This document shows, one piece after another, positions 49,002-60,586 of a DNA stretch of 64,000 bases; position 1 is the stretch's first letter; each line of letters opens with the position of its first letter. Under the pieces are notes generated by a model. That model was not told the DNA's origin and made no database searches. It was given only the letters and a program-made list of their open reading frames with translations. The translations under genes and the position numbers were made by a program. Origin of the DNA: Cocos nucifera. Lineage: Eukaryota > Streptophyta > Magnoliopsida > Arecales > Arecaceae. Location of the stretch: NCBI GenBank assembly GCA_006176705.1, contig QRFJ01000385.1, positions 607,607-671,606 on the forward strand, in the 5' to 3' direction.

Positions 49002-49888
49002 CAATTGGTATGAAATCTGATTGCCATCGAAGAAGTGCTAGAGTCAAAGAAGTCGAGGTCACCATCGGTGATTTGCAAAATAAGTCTCATCCATAGCTCG
49101 AGGTGGCGGCTCCGGCAAGACCCTCTAACGGTCAAGTTAGCTGTTTCGGCCAACAAAAATGGAGTGTTCAGTCAAGAAAGTTGTAGAGTTTTTGAGAGAA
49201 AGAAGAGAGCCTATAGAAAATGTATCTATAGAATCTCTTTTATAGATGGAGCCTGTAACAAACTAAAAGTAACAGCCATAACTGTCGGATAGTGGGCTAC
49301 TCGGGGCCACGTGGAGTTTGTTACGGGAGATAGTGTTTATTGTTGTGAGATGCCAGTCCATTTGAGATTTGATAGTCAAAGTTTGGAGGGATGGGCATTG
49401 GTTGGTGATGATCTTTGAGTTGTATCAATTCTAGAGGAGTTCAAACTCTCGTAAGGTACTTCGGGTGTGGGTCAGTTCATGTCGTGTAAAAGATCGGACT
49501 CATATGGAGACTTTCTTGGATGACTATAGGGAGTTCGACCACTAGAGGTGTCCGAAAGGAGTTCGACTGCTGGAGGAGTCCGAAAGAAGTTCGCCCGCTG
49601 GAGGAGTTTGGGAGGAGTTCGGAAAGAGTTTGGCCGCTGGAGGAGTCCGAAAGGAGTTCGACCGCTGGAGGAGTCCAAAAGGAGTTCGAAAGGAGTTTGA
49701 CCACTGGAGGAGTCTGGAAGGAGTTTGATTGTGGGAGGAGTCTGAGAGGAGTTTGGCTGCTAGGAGAATCTGAAAAGAGTTCAGCTACTGAAGGAAGAAT
49801 TATCGATCGAAGCTCTTCCATGATTACCAATTACGTTAGGCTAAACACCAGACTAAACTTCAGTGGGAGCGGGATTTATCCCCAATAA
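49002..49888 (-). repeat. Element D 5' LTR (about 887 bp)
   Basis: Aligns along its whole length to 28489-29370, with many transitions. Edges are mutated (left caattgg instead of TGTTGG, right ccaataa). TATAAAAGAG at 49235-49244 (minus). The 28-bp minisatellite lies at 49530-49800. Confidence 0.8.
49530..49800 (-). repeat. 28-bp minisatellite in D 5' LTR (about 9-10 units)
   Basis: Same unit as in 29014-29280; includes truncated units near 49600-49640 and 49680-49700. Confidence 0.82.
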
Positions 49889-51402
49889 ATTATATTGCCA
49901 ACCTTGAGAAAACCTTTGATGCCCTTCAGAATATAAGATGAAGTTGAACCCAACCAAATGCGCCTTCGATGTGACTTCAGAAAAATTTTTGGGGTTCATG
50001 GTGTCAAGGCACAGGATTGAAGCAAATCCAGAGAAGATTTAAGCCATTCAAGAGATGATGGCTCCTAAATCCATTAAAGAAGTTTAGCACCTGACTAGAA
50101 AGATGGTGATCCTAAACTACTTTGTTTCAAGGTCGGCTGAGTGATGCATGCCCTTTTTTCAAGTTCTCAAGCAACCACAGGACTTCTGTTGGACCATCGA
50201 ATGCCAGCAAACCTTTAAAGAGCTTAAGGACTACCTTTACTCACCTTTCTTGTTGACCAAGCTCAAACCCAGAGAAGAACTATTTCTATACCTAGCAGTC
50301 TCCCCAGCAGCTCTGGCAGTAGTCTTAGTTAAAGAAGAAGTGAAAGTACAGCGATCGATCTACTACATAAGTCGGATCCTGAGAGATGCCAAGACTAAGT
50401 GTACCAAGTTAGAAAAACTAACTTATGCTCAATTGATTACAGTCCGGAGACTTCGACCTTATTTTCAGGGGCACACCATAATCCTCCTTACTGATCAACC
50501 CATCAAGGTAGTTCTCCATCGAATAGATGCCTCCGGGAGAATAGCACAATGGGCAATTGAGCTCACCAAATTTGACATTAACTACAAACCTCGGCCATCA
50601 GTCAAAGCCCAAATATTGGTAGATTTTGTAGTGGAATGCACCATTTCGGATGAAGCCAAGCTTGAACAGAATGAAACCAATATTTCATGGTTGCAGTCGA
50701 GCTCCTCTTAAGAAAGAGCCGATCTCCCTAAAGATTTCTAGGCCCTATATGTGGATGGCTCATCCAATGCTTCTGGTGCAGGCGCAGGGCTGATCTTGGT
50801 TAACTCAGAGGGGATCATCGCCAAATATGCACTGTGCTTTGAATTTTCTGCAACTAATAATAGAGCCGAATATGAAGCATTGATCGCTGGGTTAAAGATA
50901 GCTAAAGAGTTAGAAGCAGATGGACTCCAGAAGTATAATGATTCCTAACTGATGGTCGGATAGGTTAGTGGTAGTTATGAAGCACGGGAGGAAAGCATGA
51001 TGAAATATCTTGAGAAAGTGAAGAACTTGATTCCAGCCTTCAATAGTTTTAACATCCAACAGATTCCAAGGGCAGAAAATACCAGAGCCGATCTTCTCTC
51101 TAAACTAGCCACTTCAGCCTCGACCAAACTGCCTAAGGAACTACTCTTTAAAGTTATGAAATTTTGAAGTTTGAAGAAACCACAATCTGTAATGCAGATC
51201 GACCATGAGCCATGTTGGATTGATCCACTGGTCGCCTATCTTAAAAATTGAGTTCTTCCATATAATCTGAAAGAAGCTAGGAAACTCAGAAACCAAGCCT
51301 CTCGGTATGTTCTGTATGAAGAAAAGCTATATAAAAGATCGTATTCTTAACCACTCTTGAGATGTCTCCGACCTTCAGAAGTTGATTTTGCATTGTGGGA
51401 AG
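49889..51402 (+). pseudogene. Tat element A: RT end, two RNase H regions, start of integrase
   Basis: Continues directly from 28488. RT thumb: 'MKLNPTKCAFDVTSEKFLGF' from about 49941. The first RNase H-like part is the open frame 50148-50711. A second RNase H of the type seen in Tat elements begins near 50745 with catalytic 'VDGSSNASGAGAGLI', then 'NNRAEYEALIAGL' near 50860-50900, and ends with 'ENTRADLLSKLA' near 51075-51110. The integrase N-terminal region follows to about 51400. Stops are frequent (near 50039, 50085, 50141, 50709, 50946 and 51166). The gene is cut inside integrase by LTR G at 51403. The dual RNase H is what places A in the Tat lineage. Confidence 0.83.
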
Positions 51403-52808
51403 TGAAGGAACCAGATCTAGGATTTCACAGGTAGATCTTGAAATATTTTCAAAATCTTACAGCAAAAGACTTAAATAAATCTAAAATTTATTTAAATAAC
51501 CATGTAAACATCTAGCTCTAAGATCTATTACATGATTAAGGGATGATATTAAATCAAAAATTAAAATTAAATAAGAAAGAAAAAAGGTTGATCAAATCAA
51601 CCTAGATCTATACTATATCAAATGCAGGTGTGAAGTTTATAGATCAGATCTATTACATGAGCAAGTTTAGATGTTCTAACTTGCTGATCCAGGCTTGAGG
51701 ATGAAGTCACAAGTTGCACATTCATCTAGCCTTTAGGAGTCGTCCATACAAGCCTACGATCTCTGATCTAAAGTCCGATGTAGGAAATCAGCATAGCATG
51801 CTAGTATTGTGCTGATCCTTTTTCGACGATCGATCCGATGCTTCCTTCTTCAAAATTTGGACTCTCCAAAATATGAGAAGGAAGATGAGAGTTTTTTGAT
51901 CTAAGACTCTCTCAAGAAAACTCAAAAGAAAAGAGGAGAGATTGAAAATAAAACAGCCCTAGAAGAAGACCCTCTTCATCTTCTCTTTTCTTTCACCTAG
52001 ACACCTAGTTTGGTGCCTATAGAAGCCCCATGCCCAAGGACCCTCTTCCTCTGATTTTTGCACACCCAAAATCTCTCCCAAAGCTCTATATTTCATAAAA
52101 AGATCAAAATAAAATTCATCCAATAAATAGGGAAAAAGAAGAGTCCAAGTTAGATCAAATTCCTAGACTAGGAATATTCAAACATGGGAAGTTGTTGGGA
52201 TGCCCAACTCTTAGGCGCCTCCTCCATAATTTTTGACGTGGACCAGCAAGGGAGGGTGCACAAAAAAAAAATTAATTTCATGGAATGAGAGAAGAATTAA
52301 TTAAAAGAGGAGGTGGTACTCAAGGGAAGATGTTTTGGTCAACAAAGACTCCATCTCATAGAATCCTAAGCAAAACCAATTCCTCCATTGACTTGGTCTT
52401 CCACCTAACATCCAAATATGACTTGAAGGGAGAGAGGAGGCATGGAAATCAAAAAAAAAGAAATTTTTCATGAAAAATACCTAAAAAATAGGTATGGAGG
52501 GCATTGGGACCAAGGTGGCGCAAGCAGATAGGGAGTCCTAGTCACACTAGGACTCCTGTTTTGACTTGGCCAAATAAGATCTTTTAACCAAATAAAATCA
52601 AGATTAAACCAACCCAATTAAATAAAGTCCTAACTCATTTAAGAACTTAATTAAATTAAATTAAATAAGATTTAATTTTAATTTATTTTTTAATTAAATT
52701 AAAAAATTAGATAATCGAGTCCGTTAGATTAAAGTTCTTTTTTCACTTTTAAATAAACCTTGAACTTTCAATCAAGCCCACCTAAAAATATAATTAGACT
52801 TTTCCTTC
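51403..52808 (-). repeat. LTR G, partial, different copia-like family
   Basis: Starts abruptly at TGAAGGAACC, i.e. an LTR ending ...CTTCA on the minus strand, immediately after A's integrase. Its layout (A/T-rich terminal part, then a gene-poor part with 'ggcgcctcc' and 'aggactcc' motifs) resembles the copia I/E/H LTRs, but it does not align over long stretches. No primer site lies to its left, so it is a 3' LTR or solo LTR of a minus-strand element. Its right part is cut by copia H, and the rest is beyond the window. No gene seen. Confidence 0.6.
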
Positions 52809-54132
52809 TGTTAGATATATGTGCCCTAGAAGCCAGAATTGGCTGACACTTGTAATACACTTCTAGGGGCAAAATTATAATTTTGACTATAATTAATAAA
52901 ATGGGTTATTTTCTATCACATATGTGTATTTAGTGTCTGTGATACATCCTTTGAGTTAATGGTAATGATAATTCATATTTTCAAGAGTTGAAAATTTAAG
53001 ACATGAATAATCATTATTAACTCATAAAATGCTCCCGACCATAGGATCATCACGAGGATGGTGATTGATCCGGAAGGTTGGTGTACAATCGCTTCTCTTT
53101 AGTAGATGAGTCTTGAGTCTACGGTGTGGAGACACCGGAGCGAGAGTACAGGTACTCGTTAGAGAACGAGGGCACTGAGCGTGACCACCTCGAGTAGTCA
53201 TTAGGGAGTCTACCTTCTCGTCAATGACTGACTCGATGCTGCAGTAGTGTGTCTGGTTCTTTGACCTGAGATGCATCGGCAGTTCACCTTGAGGGTGTTA
53301 TAGTTTGACTACACCATTACTCGGTCTCCTAGCCATATGGAACCCTGAGGTGTATGTTGGCTATAGCATGTTCATTGTAGGAACTGGATTGCATCAAGAT
53401 GGAATCTATCTACCTCGGTGGTAGAGGAGCAGCCCTATGATGATCATGAGAATCAAGTCCAGAAGTCCATGGCCATGGCAGAGTGAAATAATAGAAAGAG
53501 TTTCTATTTAGATTTTCACATTGGACTCGAATCGAATGATTACATCATATGACAGAGACTAGGGTTTGACGAGTTCACCTTAACCCTAATCTGATCGGGG
53601 CTCAAGATAGAAGAACTTAATCACACAGGTAGCTGCACCAAGAGGTTCGCATTCAGCTCTGATGGGTTGCCACCATATACTGCTAGGTGTCACTGGTGGA
53701 TTTTGGGAGCAATTAGAATGATTTAGATGATCGATCATTCTAGCTGTTCGAATCAGAAGAGTTCTGATCCATCGAAAGGAGTTTCGATGATGTCGATGAT
53801 AGAGATCATGACATATCCCATTACCATACAGAACTGAACCTAACTGGGTCACACAAACAAGGGTTTGAATCTGGTGATCATCAATTGAACTGATCTAGTT
53901 CAATTGATCTGAATGAGATTCAATTAGGTTCAAGGAAATCGTGCTAGCACTCGATTGAACCTAACGTTCTTCTTTTACTATCATAAATAAGTTGTCCTGA
54001 CTGAGCCAAAGGAGTTTGTGCTCAATCAGAGGCCTTCATATGGTCTGACTGGAGGTTGTCCAAGTCAGAAAAGGTTGTCTTATTTTGTAAGACATTACCT
54101 GCCATTTTTGGTCACCTGCCATTTCTTGTTCT

Positions 54133-54199
54133 TTGACTTTGGTCAAAAGTCTACCTTTGACTGGTCAAACGTTGACCATTGACACTTTGACTTTTGACC
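54133..54199 (+). promoter_or_regulatory. W-box cluster in copia H U3
   Basis: Eight TTGAC cores on the two strands, about 310 bp upstream of the TATA box. See the equivalents in I and E. Confidence 0.6.
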
Positions 54200-54509
54200 A
54201 CATGTCATGCACCTATTGGAGAGCTGGTGGGGGCCTGTCCCCCTGCCAGAACCTGGCAAGGAGAAGGGCGCACGCCACCCTAGGGTGGCGTGTGCCCAAG
54301 TTGGAGGCGCCTAGGAGTCCTTGTTGGACAAGGACTCCATCTCCTTTTTGGATTCCAATTAGAGTTCTCTAAGAACCAACTTTGACTGGTCTTAGGCACC
54401 CTCTAAGGAGGAATCCAGGGGACTCTATTCCCACCAATCAGATTTAGATCTGATTTCACAAAGGGTTGTGATTGGTTGGGAAGAAGAGGAGTTGGATCAC
54501 AGCTTAGTC

Positions 54510-54517
54510 TATAAATA
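54510..54517 (+). promoter_or_regulatory. TATA box of copia H 5' LTR
   Basis: TATAAATA, followed by the conserved 'gaccctgcgcc'. Same location as in I and E. Confidence 0.65.
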
Positions 54518-55092
54518 AGACCCTGCGCCCAACTCAGATTAAAAGTGATTGAATCAGATTTCCCATGCCCCAAGGCTGCCTCTCCCCTCCTTCCTCCATG
54601 CCAAACCTCCTTCTCCCCTTGCCTCTCCACGTCCAAAAGGAGTTTTGGATTTGGTTGGTGCGATTCAGATCAAAGAAAGGCGATCAAAAGCAAGAAGGCT
54701 GCGCTGCTGCAAAGGACGACTGCTGATCTTCAAAAGGAGTTTTGAAGATCCTCCAGATCAGATCCAGATCTGAATTTTTGGAGGTGTGATAGAGAAGAAG
54801 AGGATCTCCAGATCCAACCCGAGTGGATACCGGTAGAGGCCAGGCGCTTGCGTGGCTAGATCCAGAACCTTCCGCTGCAAACAGGATCATCAACAGGGTA
54901 ATAGGATTACCCAAATCAGGTAAATTAAATTTGATTTAATTTATCTTATTTTATTTTATTTATTAAAATAATAAGAATCAGATCTGAAACATATCAAGAT
55001 CTGATTAGATCAAGAGAAAAATTTTTGAAATATATCTCTTGATCTGATCAGATCTGAACGAACCTGGACCGGGAAATCAGGATTTCCCTTCA

Positions 55093-56966
55093 ACTGGTAT
55101 CAGAGCCATGGTTCTAAAATTGTTTAGATCTGATTTTAAATTTATTTTAATTAAAAATAAAGTGATTTCAGATGTCACATGAGATGTGATCAGATCTGAA
55201 ATCAGAAAAAATTAAAATTAAATGATTTGGATCTAAGATTAGAAGATATGCATGACTAGTTCTAGAATAGAATAGTTCTATAGAATAGTCTTGCATGTCT
55301 TTGATTTAATCTGATTAAATCATATTTTAGATCTTCTTATTTACTATTTTTTGATATTATAAGTGTTATAATAACATCTGATAAAATAGCAAATAAAAAT
55401 TATTTAATTTTAAATATCATATGAGATATGATTGATGCATGTCTAGACTAGTTGTAGAATAGTTCTACATAATTGTCTAGATTAGAATTTATTTTGATTA
55501 GATCAATTTAAATCTAATTTTTTAGATTATTATGAGATAATTTAGATCTGAAAACATGCATGATTTGATACATGAGATGTATGCAAAATATGCCATGATT
55601 AGATCTAATTTGTATATGAGATATATGATATAGATCTATAAACTGTTTTGTAGTATTGCATGTTCCTGATTAAGGCGTTCCTCTTGGCCGTCCGGTCATA
55701 AGAACGAAGAAGGGTTTAAAGGCCCTCTCTTCCCATTCGATGGGGTGTTCTTATGATGTGTAGGGGTGCTGCGTGTTCGTCCTTAATCAGAAACCCAAAA
55801 CTTACTTTCTGCAAAACCCTAGATCCTGAAACCCTAGGATTTATTGTGCATATTTTGTTTATGAACCCTACTTAATTAAGAATTAAGTTTATGGAATATT
55901 AATTAGGTCTAAAATTGAGAATTTCAGATCTAAGACATATTCATAATACTGGGTTCGGGCTTGGGTAGCTCAATTAGGTCTAAGCGGTTGATCAAACCGA
56001 ATCAAGAGTTGGTTAGATGGGATCAACAATGCTTAAATTGACCAGCCTAATAGGATTAAGTCTGGGTCAAGATCGAGTCACGATCAAGCAAGACCTAATT
56101 AGGCTCAGAGGTTAGAGTCTGGATTGTAGGCTAACCCAATTGGTTCTGACTCAACAATTTGGTGTCTAAGGTAAGTTTGGCACATACGACCGACTGGTTT
56201 TTAATTGGAAGCTACTCGACCTGAATGCGTTCTTGTACGAGTTAATGGCATATTCCTTCCACCGGTCTCACTTACCTGGCCATATCTGTTGACACAGTTC
56301 TGATCTGAGGTGGTCAATAATCCGAGCTAACCCATGCCACTAGGTTAGTCATAATTGTTATGACTAAGCCAAGTCTAGTTTAATGAGACCTGAATCAATT
56401 CTCCCTAAGAAAAGATTAAGTCTGAGGTCTTCCACCATTGTAGATGTGCGGGCCCTTCCCGGGGTTGATTGTTCTCGGCTGGATACAGTGGCTCAGTTGC
56501 ACCGGGAAGATGCAACCATGTCTATTAGGCATTGGATGCTATGGGCTGGAGGATGAGTTGGGCTCAATATTTCGGATACGGTGAGAGACTCAATTAGGAA
56601 CCCAGTCTATGCAAATGGTGGGTCTGACTTAACTAAGGAGTGGATCAATATTCCGGATACGGTGAGATTCATGAATTAGAGACCAAGTTTGGGTGCACCA
56701 TGATTAGAGAATCATTGAACAAGAGTTGTTCACTCATTGGCTAACCCATCACCAATAACTGTTAGGTGAGGTGATGAGTCAGTTGGTGAGACCGCACCAC
56801 CCACTAGAAATCATTAATCGTGGAGATTTTCGCATCTCTACAGAGGGAGTGTAGGGATCCGAGAAAATAGTGGGAGCTAATTTGTTTAAAAATAAAATCC
56901 CTAAACAAATTGGTCAAGTCAAAATTACAGTATCTAACTAGAATCTTTGACTCTCTACAGGAAAAT
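55093..56966 (+). mobile_element. Copia H 5' leader
   Basis: About 1.9 kb without coding signal between primer site and gag. It ends 'ctctacaggaaa' before ATG; the 'ctacag' could act as a splice acceptor, but no evidence for splicing is visible. Confidence 0.85.
55095..55107 (+). other. Primer binding site, initiator Met-tRNA type (copia H)
   Basis: TGGTATCAGAGCC, two bases after the LTR end. Confidence 0.92.
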
Positions 56967-57780
56967 GTCTGCGTCCAACCCATTGGCACGTATCCTAGAC
57001 ACACATAGACTGACTGGACCCAATTATAAAGATTGGCTCAGGAACTACAAAATTATTTTGGGTTCAGAGAAGTTAACACATGTTTTGGACCAGGACCCTC
57101 CCACCTTACCAGCTCGTCCATCCACTGAACAGAGAGCGTCTCTGGAAAAATGGATTGACGAAGATAATAAGGCCAGATATTACATGTTGGGCTCGATGTC
57201 TGATGAGCTCCAGCGCCAACATGAAGATATCGGGACTGCTCGCCAAATGTTGGCTCACCTGCAGGAGATGTTTGGTGAACAGAGTCGCGCAGCCAAATAT
57301 CAAGTCACGAAATGACTTTTTAAGGCTAAGATGCGTGATGGGCAGTCAGTCCAAGATCACTGTCTGACAATGATCAAGGACATGGAAGAGCTTGAGAAGC
57401 TCGGTGTGAAGTTGGACTTGGACCTGCAGAACGATATTATTCTGCAATCCTTGACTGATGCATATGGGCAATTCATCATGAATTACCACATGCATAAACT
57501 TCAAAATTCCTTGGCCGAGTTGAATGAATATGCTGGTTACCGCTGAGCTTTCTATGAAAGGTTCTAAAGGCTCAGTTCTTGCTATGGAACGGACTTCTTC
57601 CAAAAGAAAGTCTTATGGAAAGAAAAAGAAGTCTGTGAAAAAGCAAAAGGTAGGAAGGATCAAAGAAGAAGAAGGCAGAACCGAAGAAGAAGGTCCGATG
57701 GCAAAGGAAAGTGTTTCCATTGCAACAGCGACGGCCATTGGAAGCGGAACTGCCCTACTTACCTGGCCACCCTGAAGAAC
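56967..57780 (+). pseudogene. Copia H gag (in-frame TGA and frameshifts)
   Basis: Gag starts at 56967 (MSASNPLARILD) and carries a UBN2-like domain with 'TGPNYKDWLRNYKIIL', 'YYMLGSMSDELQRQHEDI' and 'QMLAHLQEMFGEQSR'. It ends in an in-frame TGA at 57313-57315, where copia B has CGA. After it the frame is still gag ('KAKMRDGQSVQDHCL'), with a shift near 57522 and another near 57650. The zinc knuckle (near 57712-57755) is out of frame. The same TGA is present in E. Confidence 0.85.
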
Positions 57781-59981
57781 AAGAAGGAAGGTCCTTCTGG
57801 AGGTATGCTCTTATTGAGTCTAACCTTACGAGTTGGGTGCTTGAAAACGTGAATGCCAAACGACCTAGGGATAGTCCAAACGACAGATATCTATGGCACC
57901 TGAGATTAGGTCATATAGAAAGAAATATTGCAAGAAGATAGGATTAACAAATTGAAATGAGAAAAATGGGCATATTGAGTCCATTGACTTTTGAGTCATA
58001 TCCAACTTGTGAATCTTGTCTTCAAGGCAAAATGACTAAACTCCCTTTTGTTGGACATGGGGAGAGGGCCACAGATCTCCTTGCCCTAGTACATACTGAT
58101 GTGTGCGGCCCATTCGATGTGCCGGCTAGAGGCAATTTTGTCTACTTCATTACCTTTACCGATGATCTGTCTAGGTATGGGTATGTGTATCTTATGAGAC
58201 ATAAGTCTGAAGCCTTTTGAAAAGTTCAAAGAATTCAGACATGAAGTAGAAAAACAAACTGGAAAACCCATTAAGGTTCTTCGATCAGATCGAGGAGGTG
58301 AATACCTTAGCCGAGAATTCCTAGACTATCTTAAGGAAAAATGGCATAGTCTCTCAATGGACTCCACCAGGAACACCTCAACTCAACGGGGTTTCAGAAT
58401 GGAGAAATCGGACTCTATTGGATATGGTTCGATCCATGATGAGCTTCACAGACCTCCCTGATTTTCTTTGGGGACATTCATTATTAACTTCAATCTATTT
58501 ACTGAATAGGGTTCCCTCTAAAACCGTTCCTACCACACCGTATGAGATATGGCACGGTAAGAAACCAAGTCTGAGTCATCTCAGAATTTGGGGTTGTCCG
58601 GCTTATGTCAAAAGACAACAAGTGGACAAGTTAGAGTTTAGGTCCTTTAGAGCTCGATTCATAGGATATCCTAAAGAGTCATTAGGATACTATTTCTACA
58701 TTCCAGAAGACCACAATGTGATTGTGAGTCGACATGCCATATTTCTTGAAAAATAGTTTATTCAAGATAGTGGCGTTGGAAAGCAGATTAAGCTTGATGA
58801 GAAAGTCTCACAAGCAGAAAGAGCTAAGGACCAAGTGGAACCAAATCAGGTTGAGCCAATAAGAACACTACCTCCTCCACCTCGTAGATCGGAAAGAGTT
58901 TCCCGTCCCCCTGAAAGATACTTAGGTATTATTTCAGAGGATATAGAGAAAATGTTCCTCATAGGTAATGGTGCTCATGGTGATGATCCCAAAACCTACA
59001 ACGAGGCGATATCAGATATCGACTCCGAGAAATGGCTTGAGGCAATGAAGTCAGAAATTGACTCGATGCACTCAAACCAAGTCTGGACCTTGGTAGATCC
59101 ACCAGAAGGTATAGTACCTATTGGGTGTAAATGGATCTTCAAGAGAAAGATTGGTGCAGATGGGAATGTGGAGACATTCAAGGCTAGACTGGTGGCAAAA
59201 GGTTATAGTCAACGTGAAGGCATTGACTATCAGGATACCTTTTCCCCGGTAGCTATGCTAAAATCCATCCGCACATTGCTTGCCGTTGCAGCCTATTTCG
59301 ATTATGAAATATGGCAAATGGACGTGAAAATGGCATTCCTAAATGGATATCTTGAGGAAGATATCTATATGGAACAGCCGCTAGGTTTCACATCCAGTGA
59401 TACTGATCACAAGGTTTGCAAGCTGCAAAGGTCCATATATGGACTTAAGCAAGCATCTCGGAGCTGGAACACTCGTTTCAATGATGTGATCAAAAAGTTT
59501 GGTTTCATCAAAAATGAAGAGGAACCATGTGTTTTCAAAAGGGTCAGTGGGAGCGCTGTTGTCTTCCTCGTATTGTACGTGGATGACATCCTCCTTATTG
59601 GGAATGATATTCCCATGTTGACATCAGTCAAGGTGTGGTTGTCTAAAGAATTCTCCATGAAAGACCTAGGTGAAGCATCCTTTATTCTAGGAATTAAGGT
59701 CTATAGGGATAGACCGAATAGGATGCTAGGACTTTCACAGAAAATGTACATAGAAGAAGTACTAAAGAGGTTTAGTATGGAAAACTCTAAGAGGGGATTA
59801 ATACCCTTCAGACATGGTATTCATCTTTCCAAGAAGATGTGCCCCAGCACACCTGAGGAAATAGAACGCATGAGCAAGATCCCTTATGCTTCTGCAATAG
59901 GGAGCCTCATGTATGCCATGCTATGTACACGACCTGATATAGCCCATGCTGTGAGTGTCACAAGCAGATATCAGTCAAATC
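57781..59981 (+). pseudogene. Copia H pol: protease deleted, integrase shifted, RT intact
   Basis: After gag, the protease core is missing. 'SNLTSWVLE' joins directly to 'NVNAK', dropping about 125 residues that E keeps and changing the catalytic Asp codon to Glu. Integrase: pre-domain motif near 57890-58030, 'TDVCGPF' near 58100, 'RSDRGGEY' near 58282-58305, and the Glu-containing block near 58395-58420, with shifts near 58218 and 58330. RT is in a long frame 58835-59986 with 'WQMDVKMAFLNGYLEEDIYM', 'YGLKQASRSWN' and catalytic 'YVDDILLIGN'. RNase H starts but the sequence becomes indel-rich at about 59982. Confidence 0.88.
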
Positions 59982-60586
59982 AGTGAAGAAACATGGACCT
60001 TTCTGTGAAATGTATCCTTAAGTACTTGAGAAAGAACTAAGGGAATATGATGTTGGTTTTTGGTAAGGGAGAACTCCAAGTTCAGGGATACACAGAGCTA
60101 ATTACGGACTTCATGTCCGATATAGATGAATCCGAAGTCGACATCTGGAAAAGTTTCCTATTTTGTGTGAATGGTGATGTGTCAGCTGACAAGTTCCAAC
60201 AAAACTGTGATAGCAAGATTCCACCATGGAAGCAGAAATAATAGCTGCATCAGAGGCTGCAAAGAGCCATTCTGGTACAAGAAGTTTGCTGCAGAAATTG
60301 GAGTAATGACATAAAGATGCCATTCCTCTTTACTGCATAATAATGGGCGCCATACCCTTGCTAAAGAGCCGAGGTCTCAACGCAGACAGTCCAAGCAACA
60401 TGAGCGAGCGATATCATTGATCCGCGAATTACCTTGAAGAAAGGTTACGTAGGTCAAGAGAGTCAACTCCAACAGATAACTGTGGCAGACCACTTACAAG
60501 CCGTGGGCCAAAGAAGGATCGAGCCCACCTGGAGAAGATGGACTTAGACATTGTAGCCAATTTGGCTTTAGGACAAGTGGAGAATT
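59982..60586 (+). pseudogene. Copia H RNase H region, indel-rich
   Basis: RNase H and the polypurine region recognisable by alignment to E 35000-34378, with an insertion or deletion every few tens of bases. Frames are destroyed. Pattern suggests sequencing error. Confidence 0.75.

Larger units (their letters stand above)
28489..49888 (-). mobile_element. Tat-type gypsy element D, composite, pol deleted
   Basis: Minus-strand Tat element inside A. The 3' LTR is 28489-29370 and the 5' LTR 49002-49888. Own sequence kept: 29371-32094 (3' region with antisense ORF), 40189-41379 (gag end) and 48586-49001 (gag start and leader). Two insertions split it: copia E and Athila-like F. No D-derived protease, RT, RNase H or integrase is present; they appear to have been lost in the deletion that also removed the 5' LTR of E. 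The two LTRs differ at many positions, mainly transitions, so D is old. A clean 5-bp duplicate is not visible (left aaaca, right about attat). Confidence 0.82.
11120..51402 (+). mobile_element. Tat-type gypsy element A, outermost host, interrupted
   Basis: Element pieces in order: LTR 11120-11936, leader and gag 11937-13020, gag end to RT 26663-28488, and RT end to INT start 49889-51402. Each piece joins the next in register once the insertions B and D are removed. B has a perfect 5-bp duplicate (AGGAG); D does not keep a clear one. The element ends where LTR G begins, inside integrase, so its 3' end is outside the window. All coding parts carry stops. It is the oldest layer seen here except possibly copia J. 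Confidence 0.82.
52809..55092 (+). repeat. Copia H 5' LTR (2284 bp)
   Basis: TGTTAGATATATGTGCCC to CCCTTCA, followed by AC and the primer site. Near-identical to the reverse complement of 2441-4725. Confidence 0.94.
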
